Shown piece after piece: positions 18,651-27,502 of a DNA stretch of 64,000 bases (its first letter is position 1; the number at the start of each line of letters is the position of its first letter). The stretch covers positions 2,524,501 through 2,588,500 of the forward strand of contig NZ_BLLN01000005.1 in the NCBI RefSeq assembly GCF_011170125.1. The letters are read 5' to 3'. The notes below the pieces were generated by a model that saw only the letters and a list, made by a program, of their open reading frames with translations, had not been told where the DNA came from and searched no databases. Source of the stretch: Streptomyces diastaticus subsp. diastaticus. Lineage in GTDB: Bacteria; Actinomycetota; Actinomycetes; Streptomycetales; Streptomycetaceae. The translations under genes were made by a program, and so were the position numbers.

Positions 18651-18784
18651 GCCGCACCTCCGGGGTTCGTTGTCCCGGCGTCGGGCACGACGCATCCGCG
18701 TGCTGTCCGTTCCATGGTGTGTCTTCCCCCGTGTGCGGTGATCGGTGAGCGGCGAGCGGCGTTCCCGTGGGTACGCGCCTCCTG

Positions 18785-20131
18785 TCAGGCGCGGTCGGCG
18801 ACAAGTCGGGCGAGCCGCGCGATGCCCACGTCGATCCGCTCGGGAGTCAGGGCGCTGAAGGACAGTCGGATCTGGTGTGATCCGCCCTCCCCCGCGTAGA
18901 AGTGGTACATGGGTGTCCAGAGCACCCCGAAACGCTCGGCGGAGCGCGTGAGCAGGACGTCGTCCGCGCGCATCGGCAGGGTGACGACGACGAACATGCC
19001 ACCCTCCGGAACGTTCCACGAGACCCCGGAACCGGGCAGCGCGCCGTCCTCACCGAAGTGCTTCTCCAGGCCGGCGAGGACGGCACGCAGGTTGTCGCGG
19101 TAGACCTGGGCCTCCCGTACGGTGGCGCGTTCCACGCTGCAGTCGTTCCTCAGCAGAAAGCCGCCCACGACGGCCTGGGCGACCGTGGAGGTGTTGAGCG
19201 TGAGCATGCTCTTGAGCTTCGCGAGCTCGTCGGCGAAGAGTGCGCCGTCGGCCATCGGCTGGTCGGCGACCACGTACCCGACGCGGGCGCCCGCGAACGC
19301 CGTCTTGGCGAACGACCCGAAGTAGACCACCCGGTGCCCCACGTCCATGGATTTCAGGGTGGGCAGCCGGCCCTCGCCCCCGTGGAACATCGAGTACGGG
19401 TTGTCCTCCAGGAGCAGCACGTCCTCCCGCTCCGCGAGCTCGAGGAGTCTGCGGCGGTCGGCCTCCGGGATGCTGACACCGCCGGGGTTGGCGAAGTCGG
19501 GCACCACGTAGCAGGCGCGCGGCCGCAGGCCGTCGGCCCGCGCACGGCGGATCTGCTCCGCCAGGTCGGCGAGGTCGATGCCGCCCGGCCCTTCGGCGAC
19601 CGGCCGCACCTGCGCATCGACGAGCCGGGTCGCGCCGAGGAATCCGACATACGTGGGATACGCGGCGAGGACGACGTCGCGCTCGTCGCGGCACAGCGCC
19701 CGCAGGACCAGGACCATGGCCTCCTGGCACCCGGTGGTCACGAGCACCGATTCGGGGTCGACCGTCATCCGCTCGTCACTGGCGAGATGCCGGGCGATCA
19801 GGTGGTGGATGAACCCCTTGGTGCGGCCGTACTGGAAGAAGGTCCGGCGTACGTCCTCCGGCCCCAGTCCGAGATCGTCCACCAGGTGCCGCTCGAAGGC
19901 GGTCAGGTGGTCCCCGAGCGCGGCGACCTCGTAGAAGCCCTCGTACGGGCGGCCCGCGGCGAACGAGACGGCGTCCGGGTGGCGTCCGGCGATGTCGTTG
20001 AGCAGGGTCATCGCCGTCAGGCACGGGTCGCTCACCGAGGCGTGCAGTTCGGCGGCGTCCAGCCGGACACCGCCGGGCGCCGGCGCACGTGGTACCGGCG
20101 CGGTGTCGAGATGCTCGGAAACACTGGTCAT
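18785..20131 (-). CDS. Fold-I PLP aminotransferase resembling HpgT
   Basis: Aminotransferase of 448 residues. The PLP lysine lies in YFGSFAKTAFAGARVGYV, with NPGG (FANPGGVSIP) and the C-terminal HQIRLSFS arginine. The N-terminal block ELHASVSDPCL and VSFAAGRPYEGFYE closely resembles, from memory, the aryl-glycine aminotransferase HpgT of glycopeptide clusters rather than general AspC-type enzymes. An arylpyruvate or arylglyoxylate substrate is therefore plausible and would supply an aromatic amino acid. ATG start at 20131. Confidence 0.82.
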   Translation of the reverse strand: MTSVSEHLDTAPVPRAPAPGGVRLDAAELHASVSDPCLTAMTLLNDIAGRHPDAVSFAAGRPYEGFYEVAALGDHLTAFERHLVDDLGLGPEDVRRTFFQYGRTKGFIHHLIARHLASDERMTVDPESVLVTTGCQEAMVLVLRALCRDERDVVLAAYPTYVGFLGATRLVDAQVRPVAEGPGGIDLADLAEQIRRARADGLRPRACYVVPDFANPGGVSIPEADRRRLLELAEREDVLLLEDNPYSMFHGGEGRLPTLKSMDVGHRVVYFGSFAKTAFAGARVGYVVADQPMADGALFADELAKLKSMLTLNTSTVAQAVVGGFLLRNDCSVERATVREAQVYRDNLRAVLAGLEKHFGEDGALPGSGVSWNVPEGGMFVVVTLPMRADDVLLTRSAERFGVLWTPMYHFYAGEGGSHQIRLSFSALTPERIDVGIARLARLVADRA

Positions 20132-20231
20132 GCGGGGTCCTGTTCTCGCCGCCCGGCCCGCCGGCGCGGAGGCGGATGGGACGGCTCGGTCACGGTGCTG
20201 GGAGCCGGGCCGGTGGACTCGGGCGACGGGT

Positions 20232-21500
20232 TCAGTCGGGCAGCGCTTCGGCCCGCAGTTCCAACAGACGCCAGGGCTCCCGGAGGTCCTCCTGGACCTG
20301 GCCCATGTCCTCCCCCACGGCCACGACATGGCCGTAGCGGGTGAAGAACGCGGCCGGCGGCAGGTCGAGTTCGTCCCCGGGGTCAGCGGTGATGCCGGTC
20401 TCGTGGACCGTGGGCCCGAAGCGGTCCGTGTGGGTGACGACCTCCACGGTGCGGCAGCGGCCCTCGGGCAGCAGGAACCTGACGGCCGCCGCCTTGCGGT
20501 GGACCGGAGTGAGGTCGGCCCTGCGGCCGGCTGCGGCGTGCGCCGCCGCGACCGTGGGGTCGACGCCTGTGGCGAGCAGGCCGAGGTAGGGGATGAGGTC
20601 CCCTCCGAGCCGTGCGTTGACCTCCACCAGGCGCGGGCCGCGAGGGGTCAGCTTGAACTCGGAGTGGGTCGCACCATGGGTGAGGCCGAGGGCGCGGTGG
20701 ATGTCGCGGAGCTGGCGGAGCAGTTCCTCGTCCTCGAAGAGCGGGTCGCGCGCGTCGACGTCGTGGCCCGTCTCCTCGAAGTACGGTTCGAGGCCGAGCC
20801 GCTTGTGGGCGATGACGGTCGGAGTGACCTCCCCGTCGTGGATGACGGCGTCGACGCTGATCTCCGGCCCGGTCAGATACTCCTCGACCAGCACGTTCGC
20901 GGGGTAGCGCGGCAGGTCCATGAAGTCGGCGCCGTCGGCGGCGGCGAAGGCGGCCGCGATGTCGGCGGCGTCGTCCGCGCGGACGACGCCGAAACTGGCG
21001 GCCATGCCACGCGCCTTGACGATGACCGGGTAGCCGATCCTCTCCGCCGCGCCGAGTGCCTCCTCGGCGGTGGTGACGACGACGGAGGCGGGCTGGGGCA
21101 CCCCGGCCGCGGCGAGGGTGGCACGCGTGGCCGCCTTGTCACGGCAGTTGGTGATGGCCTCGGGCGGGCTGCCCGGCAGACCGAGGTCCTGCGCGAGGCG
21201 CGCGCAGGACACGACCTGCGTCTCGTCGTAGGTGAAGACGCCGACGACCCGCAGGGACTCACCGACGGCCAGGGCCGCCTCGCGCACGGCGTCCGCGTCG
21301 CGGGTGTCGACGCGAGTGGCGCCCGCGCAGTACCGCAGCTGCCACGTCGCCTCGTGCGAGTCCAGGAGCCACAACCGGTAGTGCTGGGAGACCGCGGCCA
21401 GGATGTACTCGCGATAGGGGCGGTACCCGCTGCCCACGAGCAGCAGGACGGGCGCCTCCCGCGCGTCGGTGTACGGGCTGTGAACGGCCAGGTCGGTCAT
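20232..21500 (-). CDS. ATP-grasp carboxylate-amine ligase 1
   Basis: Ligase of 422 residues that activates a carboxylate as acyl phosphate and joins it to an amine. Visible are the nucleotide-binding lysines (GYPVIVKARGMAASFGV), EEYLTGPEISVDAVI and the metal site LVEVNARLGGDLIPYL, as in dapdiamide- and bacilysin-type ligases. ATG at 21500 follows GAAGGAA. It heads a leftward unit with the HpgT-like aminotransferase and the permease. A role in adding an amino acid to the product, or making a precursor dipeptide, is inferred. Confidence 0.87.
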   Translation of the reverse strand: MTDLAVHSPYTDAREAPVLLLVGSGYRPYREYILAAVSQHYRLWLLDSHEATWQLRYCAGATRVDTRDADAVREAALAVGESLRVVGVFTYDETQVVSCARLAQDLGLPGSPPEAITNCRDKAATRATLAAAGVPQPASVVVTTAEEALGAAERIGYPVIVKARGMAASFGVVRADDAADIAAAFAAADGADFMDLPRYPANVLVEEYLTGPEISVDAVIHDGEVTPTVIAHKRLGLEPYFEETGHDVDARDPLFEDEELLRQLRDIHRALGLTHGATHSEFKLTPRGPRLVEVNARLGGDLIPYLGLLATGVDPTVAAAHAAAGRRADLTPVHRKAAAVRFLLPEGRCRTVEVVTHTDRFGPTVHETGITADPGDELDLPPAAFFTRYGHVVAVGEDMGQVQEDLREPWRLLELRAEALPD

Positions 21501-21866
21501 GAGATTCCTTCGGTCTGTACGGAGACGAGCCGTGCGCGCAGACCGGCGCACGCCGTGCGGCGAACGCGGGACGCGGCGGCTGACGAAAGGCCCGGACGAC
21601 TCCGAGGAAAAGCCGCCCCATTCGCGGATCAATCCGCTGGGCCCAAGGGTCCGAGAGGTGAATACCGCAACCGGAAGGGATTTTCACCCGTCTTGATTCT
21701 TGCTGGATCCCCGAACGCCTGTCAACAGGTTTCCGGACCGTCTGGAATTCCGGACCGACACCACTCGTCCGCCGCCCGAAACTGCCGGTTCTGCGCGGAC
21801 AATCGGGGATTGCACACCATTCCACGACATGGCCGCGCGCACGACCGGGACGCTAAAATACTTCAC
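21501..21866. other. Divergent promoter region, relatively AT-rich
   Basis: Gap of 366 bases between the leftward ATP-grasp gene and the rightward dehydrogenase. The right part is clearly less GC-rich than its surroundings. It holds a direct repeat TTCCGGACCG at 21731 and 21748. No gene is supported. Confidence 0.6.
21731..21757 (+). promoter_or_regulatory. Direct repeat, possible regulator site
   Basis: Two exact copies of TTCCGGACCG, starts 17 bases apart, in the divergent promoter region of two cluster genes. A head-to-tail repeat of this kind could be bound by a pathway regulator; none is encoded nearby. Confidence 0.35.
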
Positions 21867-22847
21867 ATGAATCCCCGCACACAGAACAATCCGGAGAATT
21901 TCCGGAGCACCTCATTCCCCTTTACGGAAAAGATCTCCGTCTGGCTACCGACTCCGGAATCCGAGGCGCTCATGGGCGGGCTGCCGACGGGGTTCCGGGC
22001 CGAGGTGTGGACCGGAGAGGCCGAATTTCCGGCGTCGGCGGACACCGTGGAGGTGATCATCCCGCCCTACGGCGTCGGTGCCGACCTTCTGTCCCGGTTC
22101 GCCGAGCTGCCCCGGCTCCGGCTGCTGCAGCTGGAGTCCGCCGGCGTGGAGTGGATCAGGCCGTACGTTCCGGAAGGCGTCGTGCTGTGCAACGCCAAGG
22201 GCGCGTACGACCGGGCGGTCACGGAGTGGGTCACCGGCGTCGTCCTGGCCCATCTGCTGCGACTGCCGCGCTTCGAGCAGGCCCGCCGCGATGAGCGCTG
22301 GGACTACACACACACCGACTCCCTGGAGGGCAAGCGTGTGCTGCTCGTCGGGTACGGCTCCCTCGGCTCGGCCCTGGCCCCGGTGCTGGCCGGCTTCGGC
22401 GCCGAGGTCGCAGCCGTGGCCCGGCGGGCCCGCCCGGGCGTGCACGGCGTGGACGAGCTGCCCGGACTGCTGCCCGAGGCGGACATCGTGGTCCTGCTGC
22501 TGCCGTTGACCGAGGCCACCACCGGCCTCGTCGACGCCACGTTCCTGAGCCGCATCCGGGACGGCGGCTTGCTGGTGAACGCCGGCCGTGGCCGCCTCGT
22601 CGACACCGACGCGCTGGTCGCCGAGTTGCGCGGGGGCCGGCTGTACGCGGCACTCGACGTGACCGCCCCGGAGCCGCTGCCGGCGGGGCACCCCTTGTGG
22701 TCGGCCCCCGGACTCATCCTGACCCCGCACACCGCCGGGTCGAACACCTCGCCGCCGGCGAGGGCCATGGCTCTGGCCAAGGCCCAACTGGCGCGCTACG
22801 CCGCCGGCGAGCCGCTGGCCAACGTGGTCGGAGAAGCGGGCTACTGA
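21867..22847 (+). CDS. D-isomer-specific 2-hydroxyacid dehydrogenase
   Basis: NAD(P)-dependent dehydrogenase of 326 residues. The dinucleotide loop is LLVGYGSLGSALAPVLAGFG, and the catalytic Arg, Glu and His lie in NAGRGRLVD, TAPEPLP and LTPHTAG in family order. It could reduce an arylpyruvate or another 2-oxo acid to a D-hydroxy acid. ATG at 21867 has no evident ribosome site, so the start is uncertain. It is divergent from ATP-grasp 1 and converges on the main leftward operon. Confidence 0.88.
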   Translation: MNPRTQNNPENFRSTSFPFTEKISVWLPTPESEALMGGLPTGFRAEVWTGEAEFPASADTVEVIIPPYGVGADLLSRFAELPRLRLLQLESAGVEWIRPYVPEGVVLCNAKGAYDRAVTEWVTGVVLAHLLRLPRFEQARRDERWDYTHTDSLEGKRVLLVGYGSLGSALAPVLAGFGAEVAAVARRARPGVHGVDELPGLLPEADIVVLLLPLTEATTGLVDATFLSRIRDGGLLVNAGRGRLVDTDALVAELRGGRLYAALDVTAPEPLPAGHPLWSAPGLILTPHTAGSNTSPPARAMALAKAQLARYAAGEPLANVVGEAGY

Positions 22848-22852
22848 CCGCC

Positions 22853-22898
22853 CCTCGGGGGCGCCGGCCCCCCGAACGGGCGGCCGGCGCCCCCGAGG
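22853..22898. terminator. Bidirectional terminator hairpin
   Basis: Perfect 17-bp arms CCTCGGGGGCGCCGGCC and GGCCGGCGCCCCCGAGG with a 12-base loop, exactly between the converging dehydrogenase and unknown-protein genes. Confidence 0.85.
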
Positions 22899-22900
22899 AC

Positions 22901-23464
22901 TCACAGCCAGCCGGAACGGACCAGCGCCTGGAACTGCCCCTCGACGGGTTCGGGCGGTACACCCGCCGGCCGGTTCCCGATCTCGCCCGCGCGGACCCGG
23001 TCGAGGAGCCTGCGGGTCGCGTCCACGATCTCCGGAGCCGCCCTGCGCAGCTCGGCGGCGTCGGCCGGACCGGCCGTGTCGGCGGGGAGACCGGCCGTCT
23101 TCAGCAAACCGCCGAGGTCGGCGAGGCGGTCGCCCAGCCAGCCCATCGGGTCGGCGGACAGCTCGCGGACGAAGACCCGGTCGCCCGGGTCCCAGCCCGT
23201 GAAGACCGGGTGGTGGTGGGTCCGGTCGAAGCTCCCGGGCCTGCCGTCGACCGACTCCAGGAAGTCGGCGCGCCACACCGGCTGGTCCACGGTGATCGGG
23301 TAGGCGGCGTAGACGGAGTCCACGAGTGCGCCCTGCTCGACCAGTCTCAGCTCGAGCCGGACCCCGTGCTCGGCGCTCTCCTGTCCCTTGAGTGGTTCGG
23401 GATCGACGAAGTACAGATCCCCCACCACTATGCCGACCTTGTCGAAGGCGAACATGTAGAGCAT
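22901..23464 (-). CDS. Unknown protein, last gene of the leftward biosynthetic operon
   Basis: Protein of 187 residues with no family recognised. It begins MLYMFAFDKVGIVVGDLYFV, followed by a beta-rich stretch with a His run (DRTHHHPVFTGWDPGD) and a helical C-terminal third. There is no signal peptide or membrane segment. ATG at 23464 is preceded by GAGAGGA. It lies 46 bases after the MFS exporter and ends at the terminator, so it belongs to the operon. The His cluster may bind metal, but no function can be assigned. Confidence 0.65.
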   Translation of the reverse strand: MLYMFAFDKVGIVVGDLYFVDPEPLKGQESAEHGVRLELRLVEQGALVDSVYAAYPITVDQPVWRADFLESVDGRPGSFDRTHHHPVFTGWDPGDRVFVRELSADPMGWLGDRLADLGGLLKTAGLPADTAGPADAAELRRAAPEIVDATRRLLDRVRAGEIGNRPAGVPPEPVEGQFQALVRSGWL

Positions 23465-23510
23465 GTCGTTCCTCTCGCAGCGTACGTCGTGACCGAAGGC
23501 GGGGCAGGTC

Positions 23511-24779
23511 CTAGGCCGCCTTCTCCGATTCGGTTCCCACAGGCGCCCGGAAGCTGCGCACGCCCGCCCAGATCAGGACCGCCAGGACCGAGGTGATCAG
23601 GGCCGGGGCGAACCGCAGTACCTGCTCCGGCAGCGTCACGGACCAGCCCAGCAGCAGGGAGGACAGGGCGGCGCCGCCCAGGATGAACGCCCGCATGACG
23701 GCGTTGACCCGGCCGGACACCTCATCGGGTATCGCCCGGAAGCGGTACTCGTTCGTGGTGACGTTCATGCCTCCTTCCCCGGCCATCAGACAGCAGAAGC
23801 CGAGGACCACCACTTCTTCCCAGGGGGCCAGGAGGCCGACGGAGGAGACCGCGCACACCAGGAACCAGAGCCGGATGCGGCGTTCCGCCGAGGCGTTGTG
23901 CCAGAGCCTGCCGCCCAGCCACGAACCGAGGGCGCTGCCGGCGGCCCCGGCTGCGAGGACCGCGCCCGCCAGGCCGCTGGACCAGCCCCAGGTTCCGGCG
24001 GCGACGACCAGGATGATGGTCGGTACGGCGCCCGCGCCGAGGTTGTACACCGAGAGCACCAGGGTGAGCCGCGGCACTCCGCGGATCTTCCGGAAGCTGC
24101 GGAAGCCCTCGACCTGCATGCGGAGGAAGCCGCGTTCGACGACCGGCTTCTCACCGCGCGGCAGGAAGGCCGCGATGACCGCCGTGACCAGGAACGTCGC
24201 GGCGTCGATCCACAGCGCCCCGTACCCTCCGACCACGGCGAGCACCAGTCCGGCGACGGCCGGCCCGGCCGTGCGGGCCAGTTCCGTCACGGCACCGAAC
24301 CTGCTGTACGCCTCGGTGAGCCTGTTCTCCGGCGCGAGCATGGGGAGCAGACTGAAGTCGCTGGTCAGGTTGGAGGTCACGGTGCCGCAGCCGGCGACCA
24401 ACAGCACCACGAGGACGAGCTCGACCTGGTCCGCCATGAGCAGCAGCGGGGTCAGCGCGATGAGCACGCCTTGGACCAGTTCCGAGACCATGAAGACCAT
24501 GCGGCGTTCGTAGCCGTCGATCAGGGTGCCCAGCAGGGGCGAGGCGACGAACGGCAGGTACTGCACGCCCAGGCTGAGCGCGGCCATCAGGGCGGATCCC
24601 GTACTGGCCAGGATGGTCCACGGCATCGCCAGGTGCAGGAAGGTGTTGCCCATCTCGGAGACCGACGCCGCGGAAGTCAGTAGCCAGAACTTGCCCCACG
24701 TCTTCTGCGCGGCCGGCCGCCCCGGCGGGTGCGACACGGCCGAGTCCGCGCCTGACCCGTCAGTTTCCGCACTGTCCAT
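23511..24779 (-). CDS. MFS exporter, EntS-like (MFS_3 type)
   Basis: Major facilitator protein of 422 residues with about 12 hydrophobic helices after a 40-residue cytoplasmic tail. The loop following helix 2 contains GTLIDGYERRMVF, the usual Asp-Arg-Arg motif region. It resembles the enterobactin-exporter branch found as efflux genes in natural-product clusters. ATG at 24779 follows GAGGAGA; upstream ATG codons are possible. It lies just after the phosphotransferase, forming a resistance pair of modification plus export. Confidence 0.85.
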   Translation of the reverse strand: MDSAETDGSGADSAVSHPPGRPAAQKTWGKFWLLTSAASVSEMGNTFLHLAMPWTILASTGSALMAALSLGVQYLPFVASPLLGTLIDGYERRMVFMVSELVQGVLIALTPLLLMADQVELVLVVLLVAGCGTVTSNLTSDFSLLPMLAPENRLTEAYSRFGAVTELARTAGPAVAGLVLAVVGGYGALWIDAATFLVTAVIAAFLPRGEKPVVERGFLRMQVEGFRSFRKIRGVPRLTLVLSVYNLGAGAVPTIILVVAAGTWGWSSGLAGAVLAAGAAGSALGSWLGGRLWHNASAERRIRLWFLVCAVSSVGLLAPWEEVVVLGFCCLMAGEGGMNVTTNEYRFRAIPDEVSGRVNAVMRAFILGGAALSSLLLGWSVTLPEQVLRFAPALITSVLAVLIWAGVRSFRAPVGTESEKAA

Positions 24780-24849
24780 GCTCTGTCTCCTCGCTCCGTC
24801 CATCACTGCGGTGAGCACGCCCGCGCCCACGGGCGTGCTCACCAGGGGG

Positions 24850-25383
24850 TCAGCTCACGCGAGCGGCGATCGTCCGGGCGCAGTCCAGGGACTCGGTGCG
24901 GCTGGTGTCGACCTCGACGTCGTAGGTGACGCCCTTGTGCACGATCTCCGCCTGGGAGACGGCCATGCCGATGACCCGGTCACCGCGGGCCAGTTCTCGG
25001 CCGGCCGCGATCTCGGCGTCGCAGCGCACGCCGACCCAGAGCACCTCAAGACCCTCCAGCTGGGCCCGCAGGCGGTCCTGGGAGGCCGCCCCGCTGAGAA
25101 ACACGTCGTCGATGATGATCCGGGCTCCGGCACGCGCCATGGCCGCGACGCCCTTCGTCCACGCCTCCTCCATCTCTCGGAAGCCGTCGCCGAGGTGGAC
25201 CTCGCCCTGCTGTCCGAACTCGACGCCGGAGCCGGCCTCGACCAGGGACGGCGGCAGCCGGTCGATCAGGTCGTCGACGCCGAGGTTGATCCACGGGTGA
25301 GGGAGGATCGCCTTCAGGCAGCGGGTGATCCCCGTCTTGCCGGAGCTGGATCCACCGTTCAGGACAATGACTTGAGTGCTCAC
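24850..25383 (-). CDS. Chloramphenicol 3-O-phosphotransferase-like kinase
   Basis: Kinase of 177 residues, the size of Streptomyces venezuelae CPT. The P-loop is VLNGGSSSGKTGITRCL. The block RAGARIIIDDVFLSGAASQDR and LWVGVRCDAEIAAGRE closely follow CPT from memory, including the Asp that acts as base in CPT (GVDDLIDRLP). CPT phosphorylates the primary hydroxyl of chloramphenicol as self-resistance. Here it is the only obvious resistance enzyme and sits next to an exporter. GTG at 25383 overlaps the dioxygenase TGA as GTGA, so it is inside the biosynthetic operon. Confidence 0.9.
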   Translation of the reverse strand: MSTQVIVLNGGSSSGKTGITRCLKAILPHPWINLGVDDLIDRLPPSLVEAGSGVEFGQQGEVHLGDGFREMEEAWTKGVAAMARAGARIIIDDVFLSGAASQDRLRAQLEGLEVLWVGVRCDAEIAAGRELARGDRVIGMAVSQAEIVHKGVTYDVEVDTSRTESLDCARTIAARVS

Positions 25384-26231
25384 TTGATCGACTCGCCTTC
25401 GAGGGTGATGCGTTCCATTTTGCGGGTGTGCGGCCAGTAGTCGGAGACGGCGTAATGCTGGCTGGCAAGGTTGTCCCAGATCGCCACGTCGCCCTCTTCC
25501 CACGAGAAGCGGCACTGGAATTCCGGGCGCCACGCCAAAAGGTGCACCATATCCAGAATCCGCTTGCTCTCCGCCTCGTCGACTCCTTAGACGCGGACGC
25601 CCGAAACCTTGTTGGAGAAGAGGGACTTCTCGCCGGTGAAGGGATGCGTGAGGACCAGGGGGTGGGATTGCGCCGGGTACTTCTCCCGCATACGGGCCAG
25701 TGTTTCGTCGTTTCCGTCGAAGGCGGGGAAGTAGATCTGCATCCAGTCGTGGACGACGCGCAGACCGTCAAGCTGCTCCTTGACCTCGGAGCTGAGTGAG
25801 GCGTACGCCGCCGCCATGTTCGCCCAGCAGGTGTCGCCACCGCGCGGCGGGATCTGCACGGCGCGCAGGAGCGAGCCGAAGGTCGGCACCTCGCGCCAGT
25901 TGAGGTCGCTGTGCCAGGCGTTGAGGTTCCCCGTGTGCTCCTCGTCGTGGTAGATGCCGGTGATCTCCGGATACTCGTGGTACGGCTGGAACGGTGAGAT
26001 GCCGTGCACCACGGGCTCGTCCTCGGAGATGAAGGGGTGCACCTCGGTCCGGCCGATCCGCTTCGCGACCTGCATGAAGGTGTGCCGGTCCAGGTGCTGG
26101 CTCTTGAAGAACACCACCTTGTGCTGCAACAGCAGCTCGGTGACGAAGTCGCGGAGCCCCGGGTCCGCCGGGTCGAGCCGGTAGTCGTCCACGACGACTC
26201 CGATGTGCGTGCCGAGCCTCGTACGAGCCAC
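25380..26231 (-). pseudogene. TauD/TfdA-type Fe(II)/2-oxoglutarate dioxygenase with in-frame TAA
   Basis: The reading frame from GTG 26231 to TGA 25380 is 284 codons and unbroken except for one TAA at 25587-25589 (codon 215). The first part has the iron pair His-Asp in NAWHSDLNW. After the stop the same frame continues with CRFSWEEGDVAIWDN, QHYAVSDYW (distal iron His) and TRKMERITLEG (2-oxoglutarate Arg), a normal TauD C terminus. The truncated product would lack the distal His and the Arg. Frame and overlaps with both neighbours are intact, so the mutation is recent, a sequencing error, or readthrough occurs. Confidence 0.85.
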
Positions 26232-27502
26232 TAGTCGCCTGCCTTCGTCTCGAGTGTGTACGTGCTGATGATCCGCGCCATGTCCCGCTCCACCGCGAGC
26301 GTGGAATCCCCGCGGACGAGGAACCCTCCAGCGGTCGCCCAGATGAGCCCCTCGGAGTCGAGGACGTCACCCACCGACGGGGTGTTGACGCCCACCACGG
26401 AGCCGGGGAGTTCGTCGAGCCCGCGGACGGCGACGACCCGGACGGCACCGCTGACGGCCGGCATGTACAACCATCCCGAGGCGCCCACGTCCCGGTGGTC
26501 CAGCATGGTCGTGGGCGTGGCCACTTCGGACGGCCGGCCCAGGCAGGCCAGAACCGACTCGCGGGCCAGGTCGACGCCGTAGACCTGGCGCTGGTGCCAA
26601 CTGATGCCGGCCCCGCCGAAGCGGTTGCCGATCTCCAGGAAGACCAGCTCGTCGCCGGGGGTGTGGAACAGCTCCATGTGGTACGTGCTGTCCGTGAGTC
26701 CGAGGGCTTCCAGCACCGTCCCGGTGACGTCTCGCATCCTGCGCACGAGTCCGGGGCTGTCGGGGGTCACCGCCCCCAGGGGAGCGGTGCCGTGCCGGAA
26801 GTCGAAGCAGGTGTCGAGATAGCGGGAGGCGCAGAACCAGCGCATCTCGCCGTCCCGGACCACACCGTCGATGTGGTAGATGGAGCCGTCGACGAACTCC
26901 TCGGCCTCGTACCCCTCCTCGATGCCGCCGGCGTCGGCCAGGGCCAGGAGTTCCGCGGCGCCGTCCAGAATGCGCACGCCGATGCTGGCGCCCTGGCTCC
27001 GCGGCTTGAGCACCACCCGGCCGGGCAGTCCGCGGGCGAACTCGCTCAGTTCGGCGCGCGGGGTGTCCGGGCCCACGGCGAGGAACCTCGGCACCCGGAT
27101 GCCGGTGCCCGACAAGGCCTCCTTCATCGGCACCTTGTCCCGGCACAGGAGCGCCGTCTTCGCGCCGGTGCCCGGCACCCCGAAGTGCTCGCGCAGCCGG
27201 GCCGCCGGCAGCGTGGTGTGCTCGTAGAGGCCGACGATCGCCGCAGGCGGACCGAACTGCGCGACCAGGTCCTCCACGAGCTCGCGCATCCGGTCCACGG
27301 CGCGGTCGTACGTGTCCAGGTCGTCCGAATCGGGCAGGTCGAGGACCTCGATGCGGGCGAACCTCGCGGCCAGGGCGGCGGGCAGCCGCGCGGCGCTCGC
27401 CCTGGGCATCACGACGGTCACGTGGTCGGCCTCGAAGTCCACGGTGTGCGCCTCGGAGGCGTGGAACCCGATGTGGACGACGTGCGGCTTGCCCGCGTTC
27501 AC
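26231..27502 (-). CDS. ATP-grasp ligase 2
   Basis: ATP-grasp protein of 423 residues, distinct from ligase 1. Nucleotide-binding residues lie in GRVVLKPRSQGASIGVRIL and EEFVDGSIYHIDGVV, and the metal site in VFLEIGNRFGGAGI. Its start GTG overlaps the stop of the CmlA-like gene (GTGA), and its TAG overlaps the dioxygenase GTG (TAGTG). It probably forms an amide bond before or after the NRPS step. The C-terminal 80 residues contain a biotin-carboxylase-like lid region. Confidence 0.87.
   Translation of the reverse strand: MNAGKPHVVHIGFHASEAHTVDFEADHVTVVMPRASAARLPAALAARFARIEVLDLPDSDDLDTYDRAVDRMRELVEDLVAQFGPPAAIVGLYEHTTLPAARLREHFGVPGTGAKTALLCRDKVPMKEALSGTGIRVPRFLAVGPDTPRAELSEFARGLPGRVVLKPRSQGASIGVRILDGAAELLALADAGGIEEGYEAEEFVDGSIYHIDGVVRDGEMRWFCASRYLDTCFDFRHGTAPLGAVTPDSPGLVRRMRDVTGTVLEALGLTDSTYHMELFHTPGDELVFLEIGNRFGGAGISWHQRQVYGVDLARESVLACLGRPSEVATPTTMLDHRDVGASGWLYMPAVSGAVRVVAVRGLDELPGSVVGVNTPSVGDVLDSEGLIWATAGGFLVRGDSTLAVERDMARIISTYTLETKAGD

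Noticed and set aside
25383..25586. Separate small protein starting after the dioxygenase TAA
   Set aside because: The first ATG (25550) has no ribosome site and the segment is clearly the C terminus of the same fold.
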